Below, in pieces: positions 18,390 through 27,759 of a stretch of 64,000 bases of DNA (position 1 is its first letter; each line of letters starts with the position of its first letter). Location of the stretch: contig NZ_CP063304.1 in NCBI RefSeq assembly GCF_015159595.1, forward strand, positions 372,001 to 436,000. The letters are read 5' to 3'. The DNA is from Blautia liquoris (GTDB lineage: Bacteria; Bacillota; Clostridia; Lachnospirales; Lachnospiraceae). The position numbers and the translations under genes are program-made. The notes beneath the pieces were generated by a model, which had not been told where the DNA came from, ran no database searches, and was given only the letters and a program-made list of their open reading frames with translations.

Positions 18390-21300
18390 ATGGATTTTTT
18401 GGACAGACGTGCAGGCGTTATCTGCAATGAACTGAGAAGACTTGCGGTAAAGCAGAGAAGAAAGATCGACGGGTGGGAATATAAGAAGGGATTCTTTATA
18501 CACCCGGAAGATGTCAAAGATGATTTAACTGAGTTTGAATCCTTTGACAGCGACAGGATGTATTGGTACGGACCGGATGAACACTATTGGTTCCGGTGTG
18601 AGCTTACTGTGCCAGAAGAGTTTGACAATAAACCTCTGTGGCTGCATATCAGCACAGCTATTGAAGGCTGGGCAGGTGGCGATCCACAGTTTTTACTGTT
18701 TGTAGATAAGAATCCGCTTCAGGGCGTGGACAGCAATCACAATGATATTCTCTTAAGCCGGGCTGCCATATCCGGTAAAACTTATCTTCTTGAACTGCAG
18801 GCATACAGCGGCAGACCCTATGGTGAACTCAAGATGATTGCAGAGGCCAGGGAGATTGATCCTGAGATTACCGGATTATATTATGATATGAAAGTTCCGC
18901 TGGAGGCATTCCCAAGATTAGAAAAAGATGGAAAGCCAAGAAGGGACCTGGAAAGAGTTTTGAATCATGCCGTCAACCTTCTTGATCTTCGGACACCCTA
19001 TTCAGAGGACTTTTACGATAGTGTACATAAAGCTCGAAAATATCTGGATCAGGCATTGTATACTGATCTTGCAGGCTCAGATGAAGTAATTGCAACCTGT
19101 ATCGGACATACTCATATTGATGTCGCATGGCTGTGGACGGTTGCCCAGACGCAGGAAAAGACAGTGCGCAGCTTTGCAACAGTTTTGAAATTGATGGACG
19201 AGTATCCCGGGTATCAGTTTATGTCCAGCCAGCCCCAGCTATATCAGTTCCTTAAAGAACGATATCCAAAGACCTATGAGCAAGTAAAACAGAAGATCAA
19301 GGATAAACGCTGGGAGCCGGAAGGCGGTATGTGGGTTGAAGCAGACTGCAATCTGACCAGTGGAGAGAGTCTTGCTCGTCAGTTCTTATATGGAAAGAGA
19401 TTTTTTAAAGAAGAGTTTGGACTGGACAATGAGATCTTATGGCTTCCCGATGTCTTTGGTTATTCAGGGGCACTTCCTCAGATTATGAAGAAGAGCGGTA
19501 TCAAATATTTCATGACAACAAAACTTGCGTGGAATCAGTTCAATCAGATGCCATATGACACGTTTATGTGGAGAGGGATTGACGGAACCGAGATTCTGAC
19601 GCATCTGGTTACGACACTCGGTGTAGGTCAAAGCGAGGATAACTTCTTTACAACTTATAATGGTATGCTGCATCCGGATGCAATCCTGGGCGGATGGCAC
19701 CGCTATCAAAATAAAGATATCAACAACGATATTCTGATCTCTTATGGCTATGGAGACGGAGGCGGCGGTCCGACCCGGGATATGCTCGAAACTTCCATTC
19801 GTATGGAAAAGGGAGTTGAGGGAATACCGAAAGTTCGACAGGCGTTTTCCCATACCTATTTTGAAGAGTTGGAGGAACGGGTAAAGAATCATCCGCGCCT
19901 GCCCAGATGGGAGGGAGAACTATATTTTGAATATCACCGGGGAACTTATACTTCCATGGCCCGCAATAAACGTTCCAACAGAAAAGCGGAGCTGCATATG
20001 ATGGATCTAGAGTTGCTCAGTGTTCTTGCAAAAGAAATGGTCGATTATCCACACGAAAAATTGGACGATCTGTGGAAAGTCATATTGAAAAATCAGTTCC
20101 ATGATATCCTTCCGGGTTCGGCGATTCACGAGGTGTATGAAGTATCAAAACATGAATATGAGCAAGTGGAAGAAAAGATTGGCATACTGACACAAGAACG
20201 ATTACAAAAGCTTTTGAAGACGGAAGAAAACAATGCAATTACAATATTCAATACTACCGGATTTGAGCGTGATGACCTTGTGGTTCTTCCCGATTTTGAA
20301 GGAAATGCACTTCAAAACTCCAAAGGTGATGTTTTCGATGTGCAAAAGACAAAAGAGGGAGCCATCGCATACATCGAACATCTGCCGTCAAAAGGCTACG
20401 AGATATTTACACCCGCTGTCAGAGAGGAGAAATCAAATCCAATTGCATTTTCTGAGGATGGCATAGAGACTCCATATTATATTATAAAGTTCGATGAAAA
20501 TGGATGCATGACTCGTATCTGGGATAAGGAAAATAAGCGTGAGGTGTTAAGAGAAGGCGAGCATGCTAATCTCTTGCGGATGTATGAAGATAAACCCATG
20601 AGTTTCGACGACTGGGATATCGATATTTACTACACAGAGAAATTCTGGGATGTCACTGATCTTGCGAAGGTGGAATGGATCGAGGAAGGACCGATACGCG
20701 CAGCCCTGTATCAGGAACGCCGTGTCAGTAACTCGACAATCTGTCAGAAGATATATTTTTACGCAGATTCACGCAGAATCGATTTTGAGACAAAGGTAGA
20801 CTGGAGGGAGCATCAGCATCTTCTTAAGGTGCATTTCCCAGTCAATGTTCACACGGATGAAGCTACTTATGAGATACAATATGGAAACCTGACTCGCAAG
20901 ACACACAGCAACACCAGCTGGGACAAAGCTCAGTTTGAATCCTGTGGACAGAAGTGGGCTGACCTTTCAGAAGGACATTACGGAGTAAGTATCCTAAATG
21001 ATTGTAAGTATGGACACTCCATCAAAGATGGTGTGATAGGACTCACGCTGATCAAGTCAGGCACCGATCCGAATCCCACAGCTGATCAGGAAGTACATCA
21101 TTTCGCTTATTCTATATATCCACACGCTGGGACGTGGAAAGAGGGTGAGACGGTAAAACAGGCATACTTTTTTAACCAGCCAGTCCTTGTGCATGCTGGA
21201 AATGCAAAAAACAGCAGATTTTCTTATGTTTCTGTCGATGCCAGAAACGTTGTACTCGAGACGATCAAAGAAGCAGAGGACAAAGATGGTGTGATCATAC

Positions 21301-21479
21301 GACTCTATGAGTGTGAAAATGCACTGACCAATGCAAGACTGACATTCGATGCTTTGATAAGTTCTGCATGCGAATGTAGTCTGATTGAGGAAGAGACTGC
21401 AGAGGTGAAAACAAAAGGAAATACATTGAAATTTGCAATCAAACCATATGAGATAAAGAGTTTTCGGATTCGTTTTTAA
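18390..21479 (+). CDS. Alpha-mannosidase, GH38 family
   Basis: A 1029-residue enzyme of the class II alpha-mannosidase type. Zinc-site residues lie in THIDVAWLW (His242, Asp244). The catalytic nucleophile is Asp354 in WLPDVFGYSG. A three-helix middle domain carries RGTYTSMARNKR, and a long beta-sandwich C-terminal half follows. No signal peptide, so it hydrolyses imported mannosides in the cytoplasm. The ATG at 18390 follows GGAGGG. It heads an operon with a family-5 binding protein and oligopeptide-type permeases, which suggests that this transporter carries mannose-containing oligosaccharides, perhaps from host or yeast glycans. That coupling is inferred from position. Confidence 0.93.
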   Translation: MDFLDRRAGVICNELRRLAVKQRRKIDGWEYKKGFFIHPEDVKDDLTEFESFDSDRMYWYGPDEHYWFRCELTVPEEFDNKPLWLHISTAIEGWAGGDPQFLLFVDKNPLQGVDSNHNDILLSRAAISGKTYLLELQAYSGRPYGELKMIAEAREIDPEITGLYYDMKVPLEAFPRLEKDGKPRRDLERVLNHAVNLLDLRTPYSEDFYDSVHKARKYLDQALYTDLAGSDEVIATCIGHTHIDVAWLWTVAQTQEKTVRSFATVLKLMDEYPGYQFMSSQPQLYQFLKERYPKTYEQVKQKIKDKRWEPEGGMWVEADCNLTSGESLARQFLYGKRFFKEEFGLDNEILWLPDVFGYSGALPQIMKKSGIKYFMTTKLAWNQFNQMPYDTFMWRGIDGTEILTHLVTTLGVGQSEDNFFTTYNGMLHPDAILGGWHRYQNKDINNDILISYGYGDGGGGPTRDMLETSIRMEKGVEGIPKVRQAFSHTYFEELEERVKNHPRLPRWEGELYFEYHRGTYTSMARNKRSNRKAELHMMDLELLSVLAKEMVDYPHEKLDDLWKVILKNQFHDILPGSAIHEVYEVSKHEYEQVEEKIGILTQERLQKLLKTEENNAITIFNTTGFERDDLVVLPDFEGNALQNSKGDVFDVQKTKEGAIAYIEHLPSKGYEIFTPAVREEKSNPIAFSEDGIETPYYIIKFDENGCMTRIWDKENKREVLREGEHANLLRMYEDKPMSFDDWDIDIYYTEKFWDVTDLAKVEWIEEGPIRAALYQERRVSNSTICQKIYFYADSRRIDFETKVDWREHQHLLKVHFPVNVHTDEATYEIQYGNLTRKTHSNTSWDKAQFESCGQKWADLSEGHYGVSILNDCKYGHSIKDGVIGLTLIKSGTDPNPTADQEVHHFAYSIYPHAGTWKEGETVKQAYFFNQPVLVHAGNAKNSRFSYVSVDARNVVLETIKEAEDKDGVIIRLYECENALTNARLTFDALISSACECSLIEEETAEVKTKGNTLKFAIKPYEIKSFRIRF

Positions 21480-21527
21480 TCGGGATTATAAACACATATT
21501 AGATTGTGGTCTTATAGGAGGTATGAC

Positions 21528-23474
21528 ATGATGAAAAAGAGAGCGATTTCCATTTTAATGACAACTTGTCTGCTTTTTGGTCTGGCGGCGTGTGGGGGAC
21601 CGCCTCCGGGAGAAGAGACAACGGCAACAACATCCGCAAAAACAGAGGTCAAAAAAGGTGAAAAGGTCTATATCACAGAAGGAGCAATTCCGGATCCGGC
21701 AACCTTTATTGCGAACCAGCATTCTGAGGCCGGAACTGGAAATTTCGGAGATCTCGCCTATGAGGGACTGATGCGCTATCAGCGAGGAACTGATGATATT
21801 CAGATGCAGCTGGCCGAGAGTTACACGAACGAGGGGAATAAGACAATCTTTAAACTCCGGCCGGATGTGAAATATAACGATGGAGAGCCTTTTACAAGTA
21901 AAGACATCTGGGCATTTTATGCGATCAATCCAAACACTCCGGTAGAGTATCTTGAGAGCGTGGAGACACCGGACGATTTTACAGTTGAATTTGTCTGGAG
22001 AGAGCCTGCGCCGTCGGAGCAGCTTCGAACCATGCTGATCACAAGAGAGATTCATCATGCGAGATGTCCTTACCATATTTATGGAAAATATGCAGATGAG
22101 TTGAGCAACCTTTGGGCACAGCTTCCGGATCTTACTCAGAAACAGATTGATGAAGGCGTGAAAGCCCCGTGGGGGAAAGACCGGACGGCGGACCCAAAGA
22201 CAGCTGCGAAAATCGATGATGTATATAAACAGTACACACACCATGAAGAAAAGGAACATTATGTGATCGGAACCGGTCCCTATGTGAATGTATTGGGACA
22301 TACCATGAACGAGGCGACATTGATTCCAAATAAGTATTATTGGAATAAAGATGTAAGACTCTTTGACAAAGTCATCATCAAAAAGACAACGGGCGAGACG
22401 AAGGCTAACATGATGATGAACGAAGACATCTATGCAATGGACGGAACACTGCCAAAGGATATGACAGAGAAAGTTCTCTCGTCCAACAAGAATGTGATCT
22501 ATTATCCTATGAAGGATCCGGCATGTATGGGAGTTTATTTTAATACAAAGTCTGAGAGAGTTCCGCTCGATAAGAAGGAATTCCGCCAGGCTCTAAACTA
22601 TATTGTGGATCGTGAGGCAATCCGTGATATCGGATCCTACCAGTCAGATACTAATCCATATTCTACGACTGTTATTCCGCCTTCGATGCTTGAAAAATAT
22701 CTGAGCCCGGAAGTCATTGATAAGATGAGAAATTATTCTACAGATCACGATAAAGCGGCAGAACTGCTCGAAAGTATCGGCTGCACCAAGAAGGGCGATG
22801 AGTGGCTTAGCCCCGAGGGAAAACCGATGAAGATGGTGGTCGGAATTGATAAGGGATGGTATGTTGCCACACTGATTGCACCTGCACTGGCAAACCAGTT
22901 TAAAAAGTTTGGCATTGACTGTGAGGTAAAAGCGATGGATGGCAGCATGTATGGAAAAGCAGCTGATGATGAGCATCAGTTTGACATGAGCTTTGACTGG
23001 ATGAATATTGCATGGACTTTCAGCCATCCGTTCTTCAGCCTGTCTGAGTTCTTCGATGCGGGAAATGGAATGTTTAAGAAGATGAATTTTCCATTTGATG
23101 AGAATCGTAAACTTTCCACTCTGGAATTGGAAGACTGGGATGGGAACAAGTTTAACCCATGGGCATGGACACAGGGCATGCTGCGCGAGAGCGATGAGAA
23201 TGTCAACAAGGACCATTATGAGAGAATGATCTGGGCGACAAACGAAAATGCTTTCGGCATCAACTTCTTCCAGAACACGACAGGTTACTGGGAAAATATG
23301 AAGTATGTTTCCGGGCTCCCCATGCTGGATAAACTGACAGACGACAGATGGATGCCAATTGCAGAAACTGAGGAAGAGGATATCCAGGTTCGTAACCTAA
23401 ATATCGGACAGTCTGGATATATTCGTAAAATGTGGATGCTGCAGCCGCCCGAAGACAAGGAGGAGGGCAAATGA
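21528..23474 (+). CDS. ABC transporter substrate-binding lipoprotein, family 5
   Basis: A 648-residue solute-binding protein (SBP_bac_5). The start at 21528 (or 21531) follows AGGAGG at 21516-21521; a TTG at 21504 is further upstream without a site. A lipoprotein signal ends in LAACGG. The typical family regions are present: SYTNEGNKTIFKLRPDVKYN near the N-terminus, and KKEFRQALNYIVDREAI. It is longer than common OppA/DppA proteins (about 540). Placed after a GH38 mannosidase and sharing ATGA with the next permease gene, it may bind oligosaccharides rather than peptides, as some family-5 proteins do. Confidence 0.9.
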   Translation: MMKKRAISILMTTCLLFGLAACGGPPPGEETTATTSAKTEVKKGEKVYITEGAIPDPATFIANQHSEAGTGNFGDLAYEGLMRYQRGTDDIQMQLAESYTNEGNKTIFKLRPDVKYNDGEPFTSKDIWAFYAINPNTPVEYLESVETPDDFTVEFVWREPAPSEQLRTMLITREIHHARCPYHIYGKYADELSNLWAQLPDLTQKQIDEGVKAPWGKDRTADPKTAAKIDDVYKQYTHHEEKEHYVIGTGPYVNVLGHTMNEATLIPNKYYWNKDVRLFDKVIIKKTTGETKANMMMNEDIYAMDGTLPKDMTEKVLSSNKNVIYYPMKDPACMGVYFNTKSERVPLDKKEFRQALNYIVDREAIRDIGSYQSDTNPYSTTVIPPSMLEKYLSPEVIDKMRNYSTDHDKAAELLESIGCTKKGDEWLSPEGKPMKMVVGIDKGWYVATLIAPALANQFKKFGIDCEVKAMDGSMYGKAADDEHQFDMSFDWMNIAWTFSHPFFSLSEFFDAGNGMFKKMNFPFDENRKLSTLELEDWDGNKFNPWAWTQGMLRESDENVNKDHYERMIWATNENAFGINFFQNTTGYWENMKYVSGLPMLDKLTDDRWMPIAETEEEDIQVRNLNIGQSGYIRKMWMLQPPEDKEEGK

Positions 23475-24469
23475 AATCCCGATACTATATAAACAAGATC
23501 GGCATGGCTATCCTGACTATTATACTTTGTTCTATTCTGACTTTTGTACTGTTTCGCCTCATGCCGGGTGATATCTTCACCGCAAAGGCACGTGATATGG
23601 CAGTCGAGAGAGGAATTCCACTGGAGGAAGCCAGAAAACTGGTTGTCAGCCGATATAACTATGATCCGAAGGAACCGATCCTTTCGCAGATGAAGCGCTA
23701 CTATGGCGCTCTTCTGCGGGGCGATATGGGGAATTCCATGTCGAATTATACGGTAAAAGTCACTTCAATTATTGGTTACTATATGCCGTGGACACTGTTT
23801 CTGGTTTCGATTGCACTCATACTAAGTTACTTACTGGGCACATGGCTGGGAAGTATTATGGCATGGAAACGAAAATCTGTGGTGAGTGCTCTGATTGCTG
23901 GGTATACAACAATTGTAAATGCAATTCCGCCGGCACTTGTGCCGACACTCGTCCTGGCTATCTTTGCATTTGGACTGAGGTGGTTTCCGATCCAGGGGGC
24001 TTATTCTTCGAATCTGACCCCGGGATTTAACTTCACATTTATCAAAGATATGCTCTGGCATGCGGTGCTGCCGGTGTTTGCCTATACCTGTACACAGATC
24101 AATACCTGGGTGATGAACATGAAAGGAAGTTGTGTCAGTGTTATGGCTGAGGACTATGTCTCCGCCGCATATTCCCGGGGAATCTCGAGTAAAAGGATAC
24201 GGAATAAATATGTGAAAAAGAATGCATCCCTGCCCCTTTATACCTCACTGGCAATCAGTTTTGGGTCTATGCTTGGAGGCGCAACCTATATGGAAGGACC
24301 ATTTGCCTATCCGGGAATCGGATCACAGCTCGGCGCAGCCCTTGGAAACCGTGATTTTACTGTCTGCCAGGGAATTCTTCTGATTACGACAACTGCAACG
24401 GTTGTGGCAAGTCTTGTGGTAGATCTGCTTTTACCGAAACTTGATCCGCGTGTAAAAGCTGAGGACTAA
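23471..24469 (+). CDS. ABC transporter permease (OppB/DppB type)
   Basis: A 332-residue permease. The ATG at 23471 overlaps the upstream stop by four bases (ATGA) and follows AAGGAGGAGGG, so translation is coupled; an upstream in-frame Met at 23432 lies inside the binding-protein gene and is rejected. It has the DppB pattern: N-terminal membrane anchor, RLMPGD motif, large external loop with LSQMKRYYGALLRGDMG, then five membrane segments and a loop EDYVSAAYSRGIS that contacts the ATPase. Confidence 0.93.
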   Translation: MKSRYYINKIGMAILTIILCSILTFVLFRLMPGDIFTAKARDMAVERGIPLEEARKLVVSRYNYDPKEPILSQMKRYYGALLRGDMGNSMSNYTVKVTSIIGYYMPWTLFLVSIALILSYLLGTWLGSIMAWKRKSVVSALIAGYTTIVNAIPPALVPTLVLAIFAFGLRWFPIQGAYSSNLTPGFNFTFIKDMLWHAVLPVFAYTCTQINTWVMNMKGSCVSVMAEDYVSAAYSRGISSKRIRNKYVKKNASLPLYTSLAISFGSMLGGATYMEGPFAYPGIGSQLGAALGNRDFTVCQGILLITTTATVVASLVVDLLLPKLDPRVKAED

Positions 24470-24483
24470 TAAGGAGGGGAATA

Positions 24484-25383
24484 ATGAATACAATCAAATC
24501 GTTTTTCAAGACGATGTATCAAAACAAACAGGCTTTCGTCGGAATGATTATTCTTATTTTCTTTATTCTTACAGCAACAGTAGGGACAAAGGTTGTGCCG
24601 CTGGATCTGGGGACGGATTTCGAAAACCGTTATCAGATGCCTTCACTTTCTCACCCCCTGGGAACAGATTATGTGGGAAATGATCTGTTTCAGCAGATCG
24701 TTCATGGAACAAAATCGGTGCTGTACATTGGACTTCTGGCATCGCTTTTCACTGTGGCATTGGGCTTCTTTTTGGGAGCCCTCGCCGGTTTTGCGGGAGG
24801 TGTTGTAGATCGAATTATATCACTAGTGGCGCAGATTTTGATCAGTGTACCGATTTTTCCGATTCAGCTGATTATCGCTGTTGTCTTTCCGATCAAAAGT
24901 ACCGTTATGCTGGCGGTAGTTCTTGCAATTTTAAGCTGGGCACAGCTTGCAAGAAATGTCAGGTCGACGATCCTTTCTCTAAAGCAGAGAGAGTTCGTCC
25001 TTGTTGACAGGATTATGGGTATGCCCCAGTGGTATATCATATTTAAAGAAATTCTGCCAAATGTGACTTCTTATCTGGCATCGACATTTGTACTGAACAC
25101 GAATGCAGCTATAGCATCCAGTGTTGCGCTGATGATGTTAGGGATGGCTCCCTATGATGTCACACACTGGTCGATTATCCTCTCCAACGCCACAGCACAG
25201 GCGGCAAGCGGAATGAACACAGCGGGAATCTTCAATATGCTGGTTCCGACTTTGGCGTTTGTGCTCCTGCAGATGTCTCTTATCTTCTTCGCAAATGGCC
25301 TGGATGAGGCACTGAATCCGAGACTGCGTTCTGCCGCAAGTGCCAAAAAAAATAAAAGGAGGATAAGTCCGAATGCCGCCTAA
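24484..25383 (+). CDS. ABC transporter permease (OppC/DppC type)
   Basis: A 299-residue permease with the OppC features: an N-terminal segment, SHPLGTDYVGNDLFQQIVHGTKSVL before the core, and REFVLVDRIMGMPQWYIIFKEILPN as the ATPase-coupling loop. AAGGAGG precedes the ATG at 24484. Its end overlaps the next ATPase gene by 11 bases. It forms the channel with the preceding OppB-like subunit. Confidence 0.93.
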   Translation: MNTIKSFFKTMYQNKQAFVGMIILIFFILTATVGTKVVPLDLGTDFENRYQMPSLSHPLGTDYVGNDLFQQIVHGTKSVLYIGLLASLFTVALGFFLGALAGFAGGVVDRIISLVAQILISVPIFPIQLIIAVVFPIKSTVMLAVVLAILSWAQLARNVRSTILSLKQREFVLVDRIMGMPQWYIIFKEILPNVTSYLASTFVLNTNAAIASSVALMMLGMAPYDVTHWSIILSNATAQAASGMNTAGIFNMLVPTLAFVLLQMSLIFFANGLDEALNPRLRSAASAKKNKRRISPNAA

Positions 25384-26401
25384 AGAACAGATAACAAGTA
25401 GTATGAAATCAGATGTTTTCGGGGAGATCAGTTTAAAAATAGAAGATTTGTGTGTTGACTTTTTGCTGTCAGGCGGGGATCTCCGCGCAGTCTATCATCT
25501 GGACTTTGAACTTCCGGCACATAAGATGACAGGGCTTGTCGGGGAAAGCGGCAGTGGGAAAACAACGCTCACAAGTGCTATTCTCCGCTCGGTATCGACG
25601 CCGGGTGAGATCACACAGGGCAAAATTTTTTTCGAGAATCAAGATGTTTTGAAACTTTCCGATGAGAAGCTGAGAAGGTTTCGGTGGAATGAGATAGCTA
25701 TGGTTTTTCAGGCGGCTCAGAACTCTTTAAACCCCTCAATGACCATCCAGGAACAGTTTGCGGAAACAATTATGGCTCACCGAAAGAACATAAGTAATAA
25801 AGAGATGATGGAGATTTCCAGAAAACTTTTAAAGCAGGTGAAACTGGAACCAGAACGCATCTTAAGATCCTATCCTCATGAGCTTTCCGGCGGGATGAAA
25901 CAGAGAGTGATGATTGCATTTGCGCAGCTGCTCGATCCGCCTGTTCTTCTGCTCGATGAACCGACGACAGCGCTCGACGTCATTACACAGGATTACATAT
26001 TTACCCTTATTAAACAAATGCACGACCAGACCCATAACACCATGCTGCTCTCCACCCATGACATCGCAATCGTTGCGAGAGTCTGCGATTATATGGCCGT
26101 GATGTATGGTGGACGAATTGTCGAGATGGGGGATATTTTCACGATGTTTGAAAGCCCACTGCATCCCTACACACAGATGCTGATCAAGGCGGCACCTTCT
26201 CTCGTTGGGGAATTAAAGGAACGTGTTGCGATTCCGGGCTCTGCTCCAGATCTCATGAAGCATCACGAAGGATGTATCTTTGCCGACCGATGTCCTTACT
26301 GTTATGACCGGTGCCAAAGCGAAGAGCCGAAACTTAAGGTTGTCGGGGAAGAGCATCTGGCGGCTTGTCACAGAGCCGATATTGGGAAGGAGGGCAGGTG
26401 A
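25373..26401 (+). CDS. ABC transporter ATPase (OppD/DppD type)
   Basis: A 342-residue ATP-binding subunit. It has Walker A GESGSGKTT, signature LSGGMKQRVMIAFA, Walker B VLLLDEPTTALD and the switch His in STHD. The C-terminal extension carries the Cys cluster FADRCPYCYDRC, normal for oligopeptide-type ATPases. AGGAGG lies 10 bases before the ATG, inside the end of the upstream permease gene. It works with the next gene as a heterodimer to power import. Confidence 0.94.
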   Translation: MPPKEQITSSMKSDVFGEISLKIEDLCVDFLLSGGDLRAVYHLDFELPAHKMTGLVGESGSGKTTLTSAILRSVSTPGEITQGKIFFENQDVLKLSDEKLRRFRWNEIAMVFQAAQNSLNPSMTIQEQFAETIMAHRKNISNKEMMEISRKLLKQVKLEPERILRSYPHELSGGMKQRVMIAFAQLLDPPVLLLDEPTTALDVITQDYIFTLIKQMHDQTHNTMLLSTHDIAIVARVCDYMAVMYGGRIVEMGDIFTMFESPLHPYTQMLIKAAPSLVGELKERVAIPGSAPDLMKHHEGCIFADRCPYCYDRCQSEEPKLKVVGEEHLAACHRADIGKEGR

Positions 26402-27444
26402 TGGAAAAAACAGCACCGATTGTAGAACTTTCACACGTAGAGGTCAATTTCAAGAAAAAGGCCGGACTGTTCAAGAAAGCAGACTATGTAAACGCACTGC
26501 ATGATATTAATCTGTCTATCTATCCAGGGGAAGTCGTCGTTCTCGTAGGGGAGAGCGGAAGCGGGAAGACAACTATGGCGAATGTGATCGCCGGCATCGT
26601 ACAGCCGACCTCGGGTAAGGTATTTTTCAAGGGCACTCAGGTGCCGAAAATGAATCAGGAGCAAAGGGAGGAGTACCGAAGCAGGATACAGATGGTGCAG
26701 CAGGATTCCTATGCCTCCTTAAATCCGATGCGCAGGATGATTAAAACACTTGGAGATCCGCTTGTAATTAAAAAGTATTCCGACAAGAAAAACGTCGAGG
26801 AAAAAGTCTCTCATTTTCTAAATACCGTTGAACTGACACCGCCAGAAAACTTTCTGCAGAAATACCCACATCAGCTTTCCGGAGGGCAGAGACAGCGTAT
26901 GTTGATTGCACGCGCAATTTCCATGAATCCTGAACTCCTTCTCGCCGATGAGCCGGTTTCCATGATTGATGTATCGCTTCGCGTTTCCGTGCTGAACCTA
27001 CTTGCAATATTAAACCAGAGGGACAACATTGCAATTACCTACATTACACATGACCTGGCAACGGCACGTTATGTGGGGCAAAATGGAAGAATTGCAGTGA
27101 TGTATCTGGGGCAGATCGTTGAAACCGGGAATCTGCAGGAGGTGCTTTCGAATCCACAGCATCCCTATCTTCGTGCTCTGCTTGCTGCTGTGCCGATCCC
27201 GGATCCGAGGGTTGCAAGGCAACCCAGGGAGACCAATATTAAGACTATGGAAGAGATCGAGGAGGGAATTCCTCATGGCTGTCGTTTTCACAACCGCTGT
27301 CCTTACTGTAAAGAAATCTGTAAAGAAAAGAAACCGGTTATGGAGAAACATGGTTTTTCTATGGCTGCATGCCATCGAATAGCGGAACTGCCGCCGTTTT
27401 CACTTTATCAGGCTTCAAGGAAGGAGGACAATCATGAAGGATAA
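26401..27444 (+). CDS. ABC transporter ATPase (OppF/DppF type)
   Basis: A 347-residue ATP-binding subunit. The start at 26401 overlaps the previous stop (TGATG) and follows AAGGAGGGCAGG; an upstream Met at 26365 is inside the preceding gene. It has Walker A GESGSGKTT, signature LSGGQRQRMLIARA, Walker B LLLADEPVSMIDVS and the C-terminal cluster HNRCPYCKEIC. It partners the OppD-like subunit. The five-gene import set from 21528 to 27444 is complete. Confidence 0.94.
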   Translation: MEKTAPIVELSHVEVNFKKKAGLFKKADYVNALHDINLSIYPGEVVVLVGESGSGKTTMANVIAGIVQPTSGKVFFKGTQVPKMNQEQREEYRSRIQMVQQDSYASLNPMRRMIKTLGDPLVIKKYSDKKNVEEKVSHFLNTVELTPPENFLQKYPHQLSGGQRQRMLIARAISMNPELLLADEPVSMIDVSLRVSVLNLLAILNQRDNIAITYITHDLATARYVGQNGRIAVMYLGQIVETGNLQEVLSNPQHPYLRALLAAVPIPDPRVARQPRETNIKTMEEIEEGIPHGCRFHNRCPYCKEICKEKKPVMEKHGFSMAACHRIAELPPFSLYQASRKEDNHEG

Positions 27445-27673
27445 AGAGGAGTCTTATCAGGGATTGACAGAACTTGATGAGTTAGTGATCACTCAGGCAA
27501 AACCCTATCTGTCTGCTTCCATTCTCTGCTGTGTTCTTTCGATATTCTGCCTTTTTATTATAGGAGTACAGCCGAAAGAGCCAGGATTCTGGCTTTGCAT
27601 CCTGACTTTTCTGCTAAATGTATTGTTTATAGCAGGAGTTTACAAAAAGACTCATAAAATTAGAAAGACGTAA
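27434..27673 (+). CDS. Small membrane protein, two transmembrane segments, unknown function
   Basis: A 79-residue protein with an acidic N-terminus (residues 1-24), two hydrophobic helices (about 25-45 and 52-68) and a basic tail (KKTHKIRKT). I do not recognise a family. It overlaps the end of the OppF-like gene by 11 bases and has AAGGAGG before its ATG, so it is co-translated with the importer. It could be an accessory subunit or a small regulator of the transporter. Confidence 0.65.
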   Translation: MKDKEESYQGLTELDELVITQAKPYLSASILCCVLSIFCLFIIGVQPKEPGFWLCILTFLLNVLFIAGVYKKTHKIRKT

Positions 27674-27690
27674 TAAGATATGATCAAGAA

Positions 27691-27719
27691 TTGACATACT
27701 GGTCCTTTCAGTCTACAAT
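27691..27719 (+). promoter_or_regulatory. Sigma-A promoter of the ABC exporter pair
   Basis: TTGACA, 17 bases, TACAAT, about 41 bases before the exporter start codon. It allows the exporter genes to be transcribed apart from the mannosidase/importer operon. Confidence 0.8.
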
Positions 27720-27759
27720 AAATATTAACTAACTGTTTGATGATTTCGGAAGGATTATA

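Noticed and set aside
21555-22301. 248-codon minus-strand frame opposite the family-5 binding protein
   Set aside because: Cys- and Ile-rich shadow of a clear lipoprotein gene on the plus strand.
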